Shown: in pieces, positions 1 through 6,895 of the stretch
How the letters are laid out: each line of letters starts with the position of its first letter
Numbering within the stretch: position 1 is the stretch's first letter
IMG/VR virus record: IMGVR_UViG_3300032118_000027
Coordinates: 1 to 35,976 of that record
Source: a virus
Strand: one strand, 5' to 3'
DNA: 35,976 nucleotides
Translations under genes and position numbers: made by a program
The notes under the pieces: model-generated
The model's input: only the letters and a program-made list of their open reading frames with translations
Databases searched by the model: none
What the model was told of the DNA's origin: nothing

Positions 1-168
1 CATCTTGCATTAGGTTTTAAAGAGGGTTTCATCGCAGCGGTTGTGTTTCTAATTACGATGTTTTTCGTACTTGGAACATTCTTTATACACCTTTATCTAA
101 AGATCGCATTGGTGATATTTATATACTACTCATACAAGGGCTTCATAAGAAGTCTTAACAATAACTAA
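1..168 (+). CDS. Small membrane protein, 5' end outside window
   Basis: An open frame runs from the first base to a TAA at 166-168, giving 55 residues without the N-terminus. Two hydrophobic stretches (about residues 10-30 and 33-45) are separated by a short polar turn, followed by a basic, asparagine-rich tail. This looks like a small two-helix inner-membrane protein. It lies 19 bases ahead of the next gene in the same direction, so the two are probably co-transcribed. I do not recognise the family; a holin-like or host-takeover role is possible but nothing in the sequence shows it. Confidence 0.55.
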   Translation, partial: HLALGFKEGFIAAVVFLITMFFVLGTFFIHLYLKIALVIFIYYSYKGFIRSLNNN

Positions 169-187
169 CTCAAAGAGAGAATATACA

Positions 188-643
188 ATGAATAAAATAG
201 AAAACGCAGTATTAAAAACAGCTTCTGCACTTGGCTTCAAATATCTGTTGGAACCCACTATTGTGGTTGGCGGTCAGAAGGTGAGACAAATAGTGGCATG
301 TAAAGATTTCGGTAATATAAAAAGAGGGGATTTGGGTGGTTATGTAAGTACCGCAAAAAACCTATCGCATAAAGGCACTTGCTGGATTTATGATAGTGCA
401 AGAGTGTTGGAAGATGCACGCATTGTGGACGATGCTGAGGTTAAAGACTTCGCAGTTGTAGAGGGCACAACTCTTGTTGAGGGTTATGCTATCATTAAAG
501 ATACAAGTTATGTATCAGGTAACTCCCGCATTAAGGGTGGTTCTTTTGTTTCAGGAAGAGCTAAGGTCTATAACTCTTTAATCTTCGATGAATGTGTTGT
601 ATCCATCTTCGTAAATAATGGGATACAACACAAATGCAAATAG
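188..643 (+). CDS. Left-handed beta-helix-like hypothetical protein
   Basis: A 151-residue protein preceded by a purine-rich GAGAG ribosome site. After a compact N-terminus (1-40), residues about 50-135 show hexapeptide-like periodicity, with small or hydrophobic residues every five to six positions (SARVLEDARIVDDAEV, then AVVEG, AIIKD, SRIKG, AKVYN). This is the pattern of a left-handed parallel beta-helix as in hexapeptide transferases and some phage proteins. No transferase active-site histidine is evident, so enzymatic activity is not claimed. Its end overlaps the next start by 10 bases, indicating translational coupling. Function unknown. Confidence 0.7.
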   Translation: MNKIENAVLKTASALGFKYLLEPTIVVGGQKVRQIVACKDFGNIKRGDLGGYVSTAKNLSHKGTCWIYDSARVLEDARIVDDAEVKDFAVVEGTTLVEGYAIIKDTSYVSGNSRIKGGSFVSGRAKVYNSLIFDECVVSIFVNNGIQHKCK

Positions 644-930
644 ACATCGAGGGTTGGTATATTAATGATGAAAAACAAAAAGATGTCAATACGGAAGACA
701 TCTATTTAAGTACTAAGCTATACTCCAAATCAGTTAGACGTTTTGAAGTTAGTGATTTGGTAATTGTGGACTTCGAAAAGGTTATAGGGGGTTTCCTGAA
801 CTTTATCATATTGACTATGGTGGTGAACACCAAAGGGTCTCTAAACCCATTCTATATTGATGAAAAGAATAAACCTAAGCTACAAGCTCTTGTAAATAAG
901 TACAAAAAAGCTGATGTTATAACCTTGTAG
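634..930 (+). CDS. Hypothetical protein, 98 aa
   Basis: A 98-residue open frame starting inside the end of the beta-helix gene and stopping just before a strong terminator. It is a soluble, mixed-charge protein with one hydrophobic strand-rich stretch near residues 50-66 (FLNFIILTMVV) and a lysine-rich C-terminus. No catalytic motif was recognised. The coupling and the shared terminator mark it as the last gene of the early operon that begins upstream of the window. Function unknown. Confidence 0.6.
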   Translation: MQIDIEGWYINDEKQKDVNTEDIYLSTKLYSKSVRRFEVSDLVIVDFEKVIGGFLNFIILTMVVNTKGSLNPFYIDEKNKPKLQALVNKYKKADVITL

Positions 931-935
931 TAAAA

Positions 936-990
936 CCTCCCATTATCCCTTCGGGGATAATGGGAGGCTCTTCCTCTTATTTTTTTCTTT
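936..990 (+). terminator. Rho-independent terminator with UUCG tetraloop
   Basis: A perfect 14-bp stem (936-949 with 954-967) closed by a TTCG tetraloop is followed within about ten bases by a T-rich tract. It sits 5 bases after a stop codon and separates the upstream operon from the RNA polymerase region. Confidence 0.9.
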
Positions 991-997
991 TAAAAAT

Positions 998-1123
998 ATG
1001 ATAAAGATACGACAAGCTACACTAATACTTATAAGCTTCATTTTAATATTTGGAATTTCAATCGGTACATTTATAACTTCCGCACTTGCATACTTTTATA
1101 TGCGCGGTAAATATAAATGCTAA
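998..1123 (+). CDS. Small single-span membrane protein
   Basis: A 41-residue frame: short basic start (MIKIRQ), a hydrophobic helix over about residues 7-33, then a basic tail (MRGKYKC). It has the look of a small inner-membrane protein. The ribosome site is poor (T-rich then A-rich), and the gene lies directly after a terminator, so it may be read from a new promoter or not made at all. It ends 43 bases before the polymerase start. Confidence 0.4.
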   Translation: MIKIRQATLILISFILIFGISIGTFITSALAYFYMRGKYKC

Positions 1124-1166
1124 TCATTTTCTTTGTGGTAGTGTTACTATACTTGGCTTCAAAATT

Positions 1167-1907
1167 ATGAGACAAAAACTGATACAACATTTAAAAAGAC
1201 GTATTCAAACGGAAATTGCTCCCCAAAGCCCTTTGAAAATATTGCTATCAAAAGAGCCCGAAGAATACGTAGACAAACTAATATCCATAACCTATCTTTA
1301 TACACGCCCCAAGAAAGGTGAGAATCAATCTATATATCTAGTGGAAATAATTTCAGCCATAGGTCATGGTCTGAACAACTCATTCAAGATAAAGAAAGAT
1401 TCATCATTGGCCGCAAAAGTTGGTGCGTTCATGTTGTACACGTTCGAGGAAATGGAAATACTGGAAATGCTGTTGGGTAGTGGAGGAAATGGGCATGCCA
1501 CCTATATCTTGAAAGTACTGAACGAAGATGCAATCAGGAACCTGTGGTCCACAGTCACATTGAAAAATTCATCAAAGCTGCCTTCCGAAACACCATACGA
1601 ACCTTGGACTTCGACCAAACATATCACCGGTACCACGATGATAAAGACGGCGAATCGAGAAGTCTTGGCGAAGGTCACACCGGAAACACATCCGATGGTG
1701 TTCAGCTCGATCAACAAGTCTCAGGAGATAGGCTGGCAAATAAACAAAGAAGTATATGCGATCACTCAATGGGCTTTGAAGAACAAGACGGATGCGTTTT
1801 CAGATATTTGGGAACAACAGAATCCTGAAGCGAAGAAGACCAAATTGAGAGAATCAAAGGCCATAATCGAGATAGCCACAAAGCTTATGGATACGATCTT
1901 CTATCAT
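1167..1907 (+). CDS. T7-like RNA polymerase, exon 1 (N-terminal part)
   Basis: Exon 1 of a single-subunit DNA-dependent RNA polymerase that would transcribe phage genes from dedicated promoters. It encodes 247 residues up to the predicted splice site. The region around MVFSSINKSQEIGWQINKEV corresponds to the T7 polymerase segment where an asparagine, a glutamine and WKINKKVL precede the fingers and palm. The first ATG is at 1167; the open frame extends to a TTG at 1086, but no clear ribosome site supports either start. The spliced protein is about 746 residues against 883 in T7, the shortfall being in the N-terminal promoter-binding domain. Unspliced RNA would end at TAA 1908-1910, the first three intron bases, giving an inactive fragment. 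Confidence 0.85.
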
Positions 1908-2693
1908 TAATTAGGTGATGGTTAAACTCCGTGAATTCAGGGAACATCCCAAGTGGACAATCCTGAGCTATGAAAGTAGTGCAACGACTATCGAAAGACA
2001 CCTGTGGATTCAGGTAAGTTGAGTAGAGTACACCATAAGTATGGTGGAAGCGCGGAGCGTTGAGGAGTCAACGATGATATAGTCTAATCTATATGGTAAC
2101 ATATAGCTGTTAATTAAACATAATTGGAGTATTATGATGGAAATTTGGAAAAATTTTAATGAGTATTACGAAGTTTCTTCTTTTGGCAATGTACGCAGTC
2201 ATGTACGTATAGTTAGAAGCACACATGGCGGTGAATACATAAAAGAAGGCAAGGTTTTAAAACAAAATGATAATGGACAAGGTTACTTACAAGTCATGCT
2301 TTGTATAAACGGCTCAAACAAGACAGAAAGAGTGCACAGGCTTGTTGCCCTAACCTTTATCGATAACCCTGGAAATCTGCCAAAAGTAAATCACATAGAT
2401 GCGAATAAGAGAAACAACACTATTGAAAATCTAGAATGGTGCACACAACAAGAAAATATAACCCACGCTAAAAATAACGGCCTGATGATAAAAGGTGAAA
2501 CAGCAAACAACGGCAAACTCACAGAAGACTCTGTCAAAGATATAAAAGCCTTGATGAGAGCTGGGTGTTCCAATACCGATATTGCAGCGTTATTTGAAGT
2601 ACACAGGGGCACAATAAATTGTATTCGCACAGGTAGAAACTGGTCTCATGTTAATTAACGAATTTCATCTAACGAATGGAATTGAATATCTTG
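1908..2693 (+). mobile_element. Group I self-splicing intron (IA-type) with homing endonuclease
   Basis: The catalytic core is readable. P1: exon bases 1901-1907 pair over 7 bp with the guide at 1915-1921, with the conserved U.G at the splice site. P3: 1927-1931 with 2053-2057. P4: 1937-1941 with 1962-1966. P7: GACTA 1986-1990 with TAGTC 2080-2084. P8: 2058-2063 with 2068-2073. P9: 2089-2095 with 2100-2106, GTAA loop. Two extra hairpins (2000-2015 and 2031-2046) between P7 and P3 are the mark of subgroup IA. The intron ends at G2693. Its length, 786 nt, is a multiple of three. Joining the exons restores IFYHLYYFDFRGR, matching the T7 polymerase region around FPYNMDWRGR. The HNH gene lies beyond P9. 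Confidence 0.9.
2134..2658 (+). CDS. HNH homing endonuclease (NUMOD4-HNH-HTH) inside intron
   Basis: A 174-residue intron-encoded endonuclease with a GGAG ribosome site just upstream. Domains in order: NUMOD4-like N-terminus (MEIWKNFNEYYEVSSFGNVR, residues 2-21); an HNH nuclease core around residues 70-110 (VHRLVALTF, then VNHIDANKRNN, then NLEWCTQQEN) containing the conserved His and Asn ligands; and a C-terminal helix-turn-helix (about 127-170, including SNTDIAALFEVHRGTI) that would bind the target. The family cleaves intronless alleles so that the intron is copied into them during co-infection. Its location in the peripheral P9 extension, clear of the catalytic core, is usual. Confidence 0.9.
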   Translation: MMEIWKNFNEYYEVSSFGNVRSHVRIVRSTHGGEYIKEGKVLKQNDNGQGYLQVMLCINGSNKTERVHRLVALTFIDNPGNLPKVNHIDANKRNNTIENLEWCTQQENITHAKNNGLMIKGETANNGKLTEDSVKDIKALMRAGCSNTDIAALFEVHRGTINCIRTGRNWSHVN

Positions 2694-4193
2694 CTTTACT
2701 ATTTTGATTTTAGAGGTCGTAAATACCCAACCACAGCATATTTACACGAACAAGGAGCTGATCTTTCCAAAGGTCTTCTTCTACGTGATGACAAGAAAGC
2801 TATGGGCTATCCAGGCTTTCAATGGTTGATGTTCAGTATAGCTTCCAATTGGGCGGGAGATTCAGGGCGAGAAGATGGTTTCAAAACTGACAAGATTCCG
2901 ATGATGGATAGGTTTCACTGGGCTATGGATAATGAGGAGATCTTACTCTCATACGCAGCATCACCCAAAGTAAACCAAGGTTGGATGAAAGCTGATAAAC
3001 CTTGGCAATTTCTCGCGGCTTGTCTAGAACTCAAGAAACTTCGCGAGTGGCAATACTCGGAAGCTCTCGGAGATTTTGATAACTATGACTATGAGTGTCA
3101 CTTGGAGTGCTTCATAGACGGTACAAACAATGGTTCACAACACCTCTCGGCTTTAACTCTCGATGAGATAACCGCACCGTTGGTAAATCTTGTACCACTC
3201 GAATTTCCGGGCGACTTATATAAATATGTGGCAGATCATGTGTGGGAGAGGCTTCGAGCTGAAAGAGATAAGATGTCCGACGATGCTGTAGAGCTGTGTG
3301 AAGAGTTCATTGACGAACTTCTACTGATAAAGAAAGCAATATATCGTGAAGAGATGCGCAGTGAAAAGAGAGCTAAACTGCTCGAAAAGATTCATGCATT
3401 CCGTGCAGTAAACCAAGATCTAATTCGGGCTTCTTGTTGTGTATGGTGGCTGAGAATCACAGACGCCAAACATAAAAGAAAGATCGTGAAACGAGGTGTA
3501 ATGACTATACCTTATGGTGGATCACCTTATGGCCTTGGTCAGCAGATCATCGATGATTCAAAGAAACACGGTATCGAATTGCTTCTATTTTCAGAACATA
3601 AATGGAGCGCTTATCTGGGACGTGAGATATATGAAACTTGTAAAACATCTCTCGAACGTCCAGTACAGCTTTTATCCGTGTTTGAAGATGCCGGTAAATT
3701 GGCCGAGAAAGAGGGTAGATTCCTGAGCTGGACAGTCCCTGTCACTAACTTTCCTGTAGTACAAAACTACGTTGAAGGAAGAGTGAAGAAAATCTGGGTT
3801 CAATATGGTCCTCCGAAAGGTCTGAGAAAAAGTACTGGATACTTCGAAAACACATTACAACTGGCTATATGCTTCATTGAGGATACTGTACCTTCAAAAA
3901 GCAAACAAGCTAAAGGTGCAAGTCCGAACGCAATTCACAGTCTGGATGCCGCGCATCTGACATTGACAACTCATCGCGCGGAATTCCCGATAACAACCAT
4001 CCATGATTCTTTCGGATGTCTGCTGGCTGATATGCCCAAACTATACTCATTGATAAGAGAAACCTTTGTGGAATTGTATGACTCAAATCCATTGGAACAA
4101 TTAATGCGAGAGATAGGTGGGGATATTGAGCACGTCCAAATGGGCAATCTTGACATACGTGAGATATTGGAGTCAGAATATTGCTTTAGCTAA
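2694..4193 (+). CDS. T7-like RNA polymerase, exon 2 (palm, fingers, C-terminus)
   Basis: Exon 2 supplies 499 residues carrying the whole active site. Spliced numbering from the predicted ATG: DFRGR near 252-256; motif A with catalytic Asp389 in FIDGTNNGSQH; motif B with Lys513 and Tyr521 in VKRGVMTIPYG, the same K-to-Y spacing as T7 Lys631/Tyr639; motif C with catalytic Asp685 in TIHDSFG; and the C-terminus IREILESEYCFS, matching T7 LRDILESDFAFA. The frame is open to an internal ATG at 2676, but bases 2676-2693 are read as intron. The product likely recognises the 17-bp elements at 5013, 21201 and 23513. Confidence 0.95.
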   Translation, partial: LYYFDFRGRKYPTTAYLHEQGADLSKGLLLRDDKKAMGYPGFQWLMFSIASNWAGDSGREDGFKTDKIPMMDRFHWAMDNEEILLSYAASPKVNQGWMKADKPWQFLAACLELKKLREWQYSEALGDFDNYDYECHLECFIDGTNNGSQHLSALTLDEITAPLVNLVPLEFPGDLYKYVADHVWERLRAERDKMSDDAVELCEEFIDELLLIKKAIYREEMRSEKRAKLLEKIHAFRAVNQDLIRASCCVWWLRITDAKHKRKIVKRGVMTIPYGGSPYGLGQQIIDDSKKHGIELLLFSEHKWSAYLGREIYETCKTSLERPVQLLSVFEDAGKLAEKEGRFLSWTVPVTNFPVVQNYVEGRVKKIWVQYGPPKGLRKSTGYFENTLQLAICFIEDTVPSKSKQAKGASPNAIHSLDAAHLTLTTHRAEFPITTIHDSFGCLLADMPKLYSLIRETFVELYDSNPLEQLMREIGGDIEHVQMGNLDIREILESEYCFS

Positions 4194-4202
4194 GAGGCCA
4201 AC

Positions 4203-4256
4203 ATGTTAGACTATTATGGAGAAGAAGACTCCCACCCCATAGATGGGGGACAGTGA
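4203..4256 (+). CDS. Possible 17-aa leader or first part of a frameshifted gene
   Basis: A short frame begins with ATG eight bases after a good AAGAGG ribosome site and ends at TGA after MLDYYGEEDSHPIDGGQ. It overlaps the next frame (4243-4413) across a run of five G (4245-4249). A +1 shift at that run would join the two into one acidic-to-basic protein of about 70 residues. It may be a real small peptide, a programmed frameshift or a sequence error. Confidence 0.3.
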   Translation: MLDYYGEEDSHPIDGGQ

Positions 4257-4413
4257 CAATTACAACCAATATACACCGAGTGAATATCGCTCTTTTTCCA
4301 GGAAGTCTAAGATGCCATTCTACACAGATTCGAAATATTACCATTCATGTGTGGAGTTCGAATCCGTTAAAGAACTGGAAAAAGTTATCTTGTCCCTTAT
4401 GAAGGCTGCTTGA
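4243..4413 (+). CDS. Small hypothetical protein, 56 aa
   Basis: A 56-residue frame with a tyrosine- and serine-rich N-terminal half (NQYTPSEYRSFSRKSK) and an amphipathic C-terminal helix (SVKELEKVILSLMKAA). There is no ribosome site directly before its ATG and the frame is closed immediately upstream, whereas the overlapping 17-residue frame has a good site. This suggests that the two belong together. A sequence resembling a tRNA T-loop near 4365 lies inside this coding frame and is not a tRNA. Family not recognised. Confidence 0.45.
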   Translation: MGDSDNYNQYTPSEYRSFSRKSKMPFYTDSKYYHSCVEFESVKELEKVILSLMKAA

Positions 4414-4519
4414 TATTCATTCCAAAGAAAATCGTCAAGGAGTGTAAAGGTTTAAAATTGCTGATACACACCTTAACCTTCCGTGCTATTTGCAGATCAA
4501 CTCTTGAGAGGAGAATAAA

Positions 4520-4966
4520 TTGAAAGAATTCAAAACACTGCGTCAAATTTCTGAATCAAACACCGATCAATCAATCTATAATGAAATTAAGTTCTTGATG
4601 GAACGTATCGCTGTGGATGGTGTTGAATTGGTGGAAGGTGAAGACATAACACATCTGGCCATGGATATTGATTTCATGGAAGCATTGGGTGGAAACGTCT
4701 TTGTATTGGAAACAGAAGAAGATCTTAAACAAATATCGGTAAATGATACTAATTTGTTTGAGGCCGCAACATTGTTCGACATTGCACATTTGTTGCAAGA
4801 TCTTAAACATATGGTGTTGGTTACGATGACTTCAGATACCGGAGGTGCCACATACTTTGTGCCAGACAGTATCTTCTCGTATCATTCGACAATATTGATG
4901 AGTTTGATTCTGACTCATCACCAATCAACGGTCAGTACATTTATTAAACAAGAAACAATTTACTAA
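4520..4966 (+). CDS. Hypothetical protein, 148 aa
   Basis: A 148-residue protein starting at TTG with a strong GAGAGGAG site six to seven bases upstream; no ATG fits that site as well. It is acidic, with helical segments at residues 1-40 and 70-100 and a predicted sheet-like tail (HMVLVTMTSDTGGATYFVP). No known motif was recognised. It is separated from SSB by a hairpin and a phage-type promoter, so it belongs to the preceding polymerase transcript. The 106 bases before it (4414-4519) hold no gene that I can support. Confidence 0.6.
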   Translation: MKEFKTLRQISESNTDQSIYNEIKFLMERIAVDGVELVEGEDITHLAMDIDFMEALGGNVFVLETEEDLKQISVNDTNLFEAATLFDIAHLLQDLKHMVLVTMTSDTGGATYFVPDSIFSYHSTILMSLILTHHQSTVSTFIKQETIY

Positions 4967-4978
4967 CAGCACCTTATT

Positions 4979-5014
4979 GGGTCTGTACTAAGTTGAATAG
5001 CGGATTACAGACCC
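4979..5014 (+). other. Inverted repeat immediately before a phage promoter
   Basis: GGGTCTGTA (4979-4987) pairs perfectly with TACAGACCC (5006-5014) across an 18-base loop. The right arm overlaps the first bases of the 17-bp promoter element at 5013. No T-tract follows, so this is not a classical terminator; it could be a transcript 3'-end structure or a protein-binding site. Confidence 0.6.
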
Positions 5015-5029
5015 CGTTAAATTAACCCT
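5013..5029 (+). promoter_or_regulatory. Candidate phage RNA polymerase promoter, copy 1
   Basis: CCCGTTAAATTAACCCT, identical over 17 bases to copies at 21201 and 23513. It is intergenic, 28 bases before the SSB start. The core GTTAA-A-TTAAC is an odd-length palindrome. Exact repetition in front of gene modules on the coding strand, in a genome that encodes its own T7-like polymerase, supports the reading; the start of transcription is not determined. Confidence 0.7.
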
Positions 5030-5057
5030 ATATACAATTCTTAATAAGAGACTGAAA

Positions 5058-5567
5058 ATGGCTATCATTAAAAACGTTCAAATATACTTCGCCAAACTTA
5101 ACCCAAATCGTCCAAACCCAAAATTCAACAAGAAGAATCCTACGTGGGAACTTCAATTGAGAACTTCAGACAAAGTACAAAAAGCTGAATGGGAAAAACT
5201 TGGATTGGCGGTTAAAGCTGTAATACCTGAAGAGGGAGCACCGTATTATCGTGTGAATCTCAAAAAGAAAAGTATCAAAGAAGATGGTTCGCCATCTTCA
5301 GTGGTCAGTGTGATTGACGGTAAACTCAAACCCATAGATCCAGATACAATCGGAAATGGGTCGGTTGCGAACATACGTATATTTCAATACGAATACACGA
5401 ATGAAGGTAAGAAGGGGATAGCGTCAGTTCTTATGGCGGTTCAACTCACTAAACATTTAGTATATACAGCTCCTCCTCGTGATGATGACTTCGAAGAAAC
5501 GGAGACTGAAGCAATCGAGATGAGCGCCAATGATAACAAGAAGCCTTTTAATGATGATGATTTCTAA
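5058..5567 (+). CDS. Single-stranded DNA-binding protein, T7 gp2.5-like
   Basis: A 169-residue protein with an OB-fold-like basic and aromatic body (residues about 1-135, including KNPTWELQLRTSDK and YRVNLKKKS) and a strongly acidic tail ending in KPFNDDDF. The acidic C-terminus closed by phenylalanine is the hallmark of T7 gp2.5, where it contacts the DNA polymerase and the primase-helicase. It is shorter than gp2.5 (232 residues). The gene stands alone between a candidate phage promoter and a terminator, which suits a protein needed in stoichiometric amounts at replication forks. The assignment rests on architecture and context rather than a full alignment. Confidence 0.8.
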   Translation: MAIIKNVQIYFAKLNPNRPNPKFNKKNPTWELQLRTSDKVQKAEWEKLGLAVKAVIPEEGAPYYRVNLKKKSIKEDGSPSSVVSVIDGKLKPIDPDTIGNGSVANIRIFQYEYTNEGKKGIASVLMAVQLTKHLVYTAPPRDDDFEETETEAIEMSANDNKKPFNDDDF

Positions 5568-5576
5568 ATAGAACCC

Positions 5577-5607
5577 AAGGCCACCTTCCGAGGTGGCCTT
5601 TATTTGC
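5577..5607 (+). terminator. Terminator after SSB
   Basis: A perfect 10-bp stem, 5577-5586 with 5591-5600, with loop TCCG, followed by a short weak T-rich stretch (TATTTG). It starts 9 bases after the SSB stop. The short T-tract suggests partial termination, allowing some read-through into the replication genes. Confidence 0.75.
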
Positions 5608-5624
5608 AACTGAGTGGAGAAAAC

Positions 5625-5798
5625 ATGACATCCGAAAAATTGAAAGAAACAAGAATGAAAATCGCCTACAACATCATGCAAGGCTTCGCTGCTTCCGGCA
5701 ATGATTTTGATGAAGACTTTTTTGAAAAAGAAGTGGAATTCGCCTACAAACTTGCTGATGAAATTCTCAAACAAGGAGGATATCCGAATGTACTATAA
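5625..5798 (+). CDS. Small helical phage protein with AYxxADE motif
   Basis: A 57-residue protein whose ATG at 5625 follows a GGAGA site; an upstream in-frame TTG lies in the terminator and is not needed. It shares a pattern with the protein at 19668: a start helix, a short M-Q-G-x-x-A-S-G/D segment, then FAYKLADEILKQ. Such short proteins recur in tailed phages, sometimes in several copies, without a known function. Its stop overlaps the next start. Confidence 0.65.
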   Translation: MTSEKLKETRMKIAYNIMQGFAASGNDFDEDFFEKEVEFAYKLADEILKQGGYPNVL

Positions 5799-6522
5799 CC
5801 TATATAATAGAGAACGAGTATGTGTAGATACTCGTTGGGATTCACCTTACGAACATTTAAGTAAGTATGATGTTTCAAATGGTCGTTATGTCAAGATTGT
5901 GGCATCTGACGATACACAGATAAGTCTCTTTTCGTTGGATGATTTAATCGGATATCGTGATTCCATAGCACGTGCCGCAACTTGGCACAAAGATGTGAAA
6001 CCGCCTGAAGAGTTAACTTTCGGTGAAAAGATATCAGAATCGGATATCAAACTCTTGGAGCAACGCGTTAAAGATAGTGATGCATTTGTGGAAACCGCAA
6101 GAAGACTGAAAGAGCTCCCACCATTCACTTGTAATCCCGGTCTCGCTCAAAGCAAACAACAAAGGGAACAGTTCGAAAGCAAAGATGTTGATGCGCAGCT
6201 GGGTGAAACCGTGGCCTCGGTCTTTGATCCCATATTTTCAAGAAAGAAAGACCCCGTGAAACCGGATCACTACAAAGAGTATATGCCTGGAATGCAATGG
6301 TTGGAAGCCATGCAACATCTGCCACGTTTCAGGAACAATCCTGAGGCTTTCAAAGGAGCTGTGGAACTTCAAGTTCGTAAGTATCTCGACAGAAACGGTA
6401 AAGACGAAGAATTGCAAGAGTTGTCCAAAGCCCTATGGTATCTAAGATTCCTTGTGGCTTACATTAAGAACGGCGATAAGCCGATTAAACATACAGACAT
6501 TACCTCAATCTTGGGAGAATAA
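5788..6522 (+). CDS. DUF3310 protein, related to T7 gp1.7 nucleotide kinase
   Basis: A 244-residue protein; ATG 5788 follows AAGGAGG directly and overlaps the previous gene by 11 bases. The C-terminal 75 residues carry the DUF3310 pattern: DPVKPDHYKEYMPGMQWLEA, then AVELQVRKYLDRNGK, then DELQELSKALWYLRFLV-like sequence. T7 gp1.7, a nucleotide kinase, belongs to this domain family. The N-terminal half (YYNLYNRERVCVDTRWDSP and a helical region) is of unknown role. No Walker motif is visible, which agrees with gp1.7 being an unusual kinase. Kinase activity here is inference from family and from its place among nucleotide-metabolism genes. Confidence 0.7.
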   Translation: MYYNLYNRERVCVDTRWDSPYEHLSKYDVSNGRYVKIVASDDTQISLFSLDDLIGYRDSIARAATWHKDVKPPEELTFGEKISESDIKLLEQRVKDSDAFVETARRLKELPPFTCNPGLAQSKQQREQFESKDVDAQLGETVASVFDPIFSRKKDPVKPDHYKEYMPGMQWLEAMQHLPRFRNNPEAFKGAVELQVRKYLDRNGKDEELQELSKALWYLRFLVAYIKNGDKPIKHTDITSILGE

Positions 6523-6523
6523 A

Positions 6524-6895
6524 ATGACACCATTAACAGAAGCTCCAAAAACGGGTGTACCGAACTTCAACATACCTACCAGTATGGCCACGGCACTCAC
6601 AACACCTTACGGTACTGCTCCGGGAATAATGGCAATCAACCACACGATCTCGGCAATCAACCACACGATCTCGGTAATCCAAGTCAGATACAGCGGTTCC
6701 GACTCGAACTACACATATCTCTACCCTTTAACCGAAAAGATCGACATCGGAGATTTTGTGGTCGTCAGAGCGAGAAAAATACTGACTTTGGCTAAGGTGA
6801 CTGCGATAGGTAACGGCGACCTTCTTGACCCAAATGCCACTTTTAAATACTTGAGTGTAATTGACAGAGTGGATCTTTCAAGAGAAGGTAAATAA
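6524..6895 (+). CDS. Hypothetical protein with tandem heptapeptide duplication
   Basis: A 123-residue protein starting at ATG 6524, directly after the DUF3310 stop. Residues 37-43 and 44-50 are the same heptapeptide (AINHTIS), the product of an exact 21-bp tandem duplication. The C-terminal half (YTYLYPLTEKIDIGDFVVVR, then AKVTAIG) resembles the small beta-barrel seen at the N-terminus of PriA and in many short phage proteins; that is a weak similarity. Its stop TAA shares a base with the DNA polymerase ATG. It could be an accessory replication factor, but function is unknown. Confidence 0.6.
   Translation: MTPLTEAPKTGVPNFNIPTSMATALTTPYGTAPGIMAINHTISAINHTISVIQVRYSGSDSNYTYLYPLTEKIDIGDFVVVRARKILTLAKVTAIGNGDLLDPNATFKYLSVIDRVDLSREGK
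6632..6673 (+). repeat. Exact 21-bp tandem duplication within a coding region
   Basis: Two identical adjacent 21-base units (6632-6652 and 6653-6673), in frame, followed by a diverged partial third unit. The perfect identity suggests a recent slippage duplication. Confidence 0.9.

Noticed and set aside
1502-1828. ORFs in other frames inside RNA polymerase exon 1
   Set aside because: The exon frame matches the polymerase family; these have no ribosome sites and look like shadows.
1905-1907. 5' splice site after TAT at 1904
   Set aside because: It gives an equally good protein junction, but the guide sequence pairs far better (7 bp with a U.G at the site) if the exon ends at 1907.
2676-2693. 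ATG 2676 as start of a separate RNA polymerase C-terminal gene
   Set aside because: A full group I core lies upstream and splicing at G2693 restores the conserved segment; the first six residues are not polymerase-like and no good ribosome site precedes. It is kept only as an alternative in a finding.
4340-4400. tRNA-like T-loop sequence (GTTCGAATCC)
   Set aside because: The flanking arms do not pair, no acceptor or anticodon stems fit, and the bases lie inside a small coding frame.
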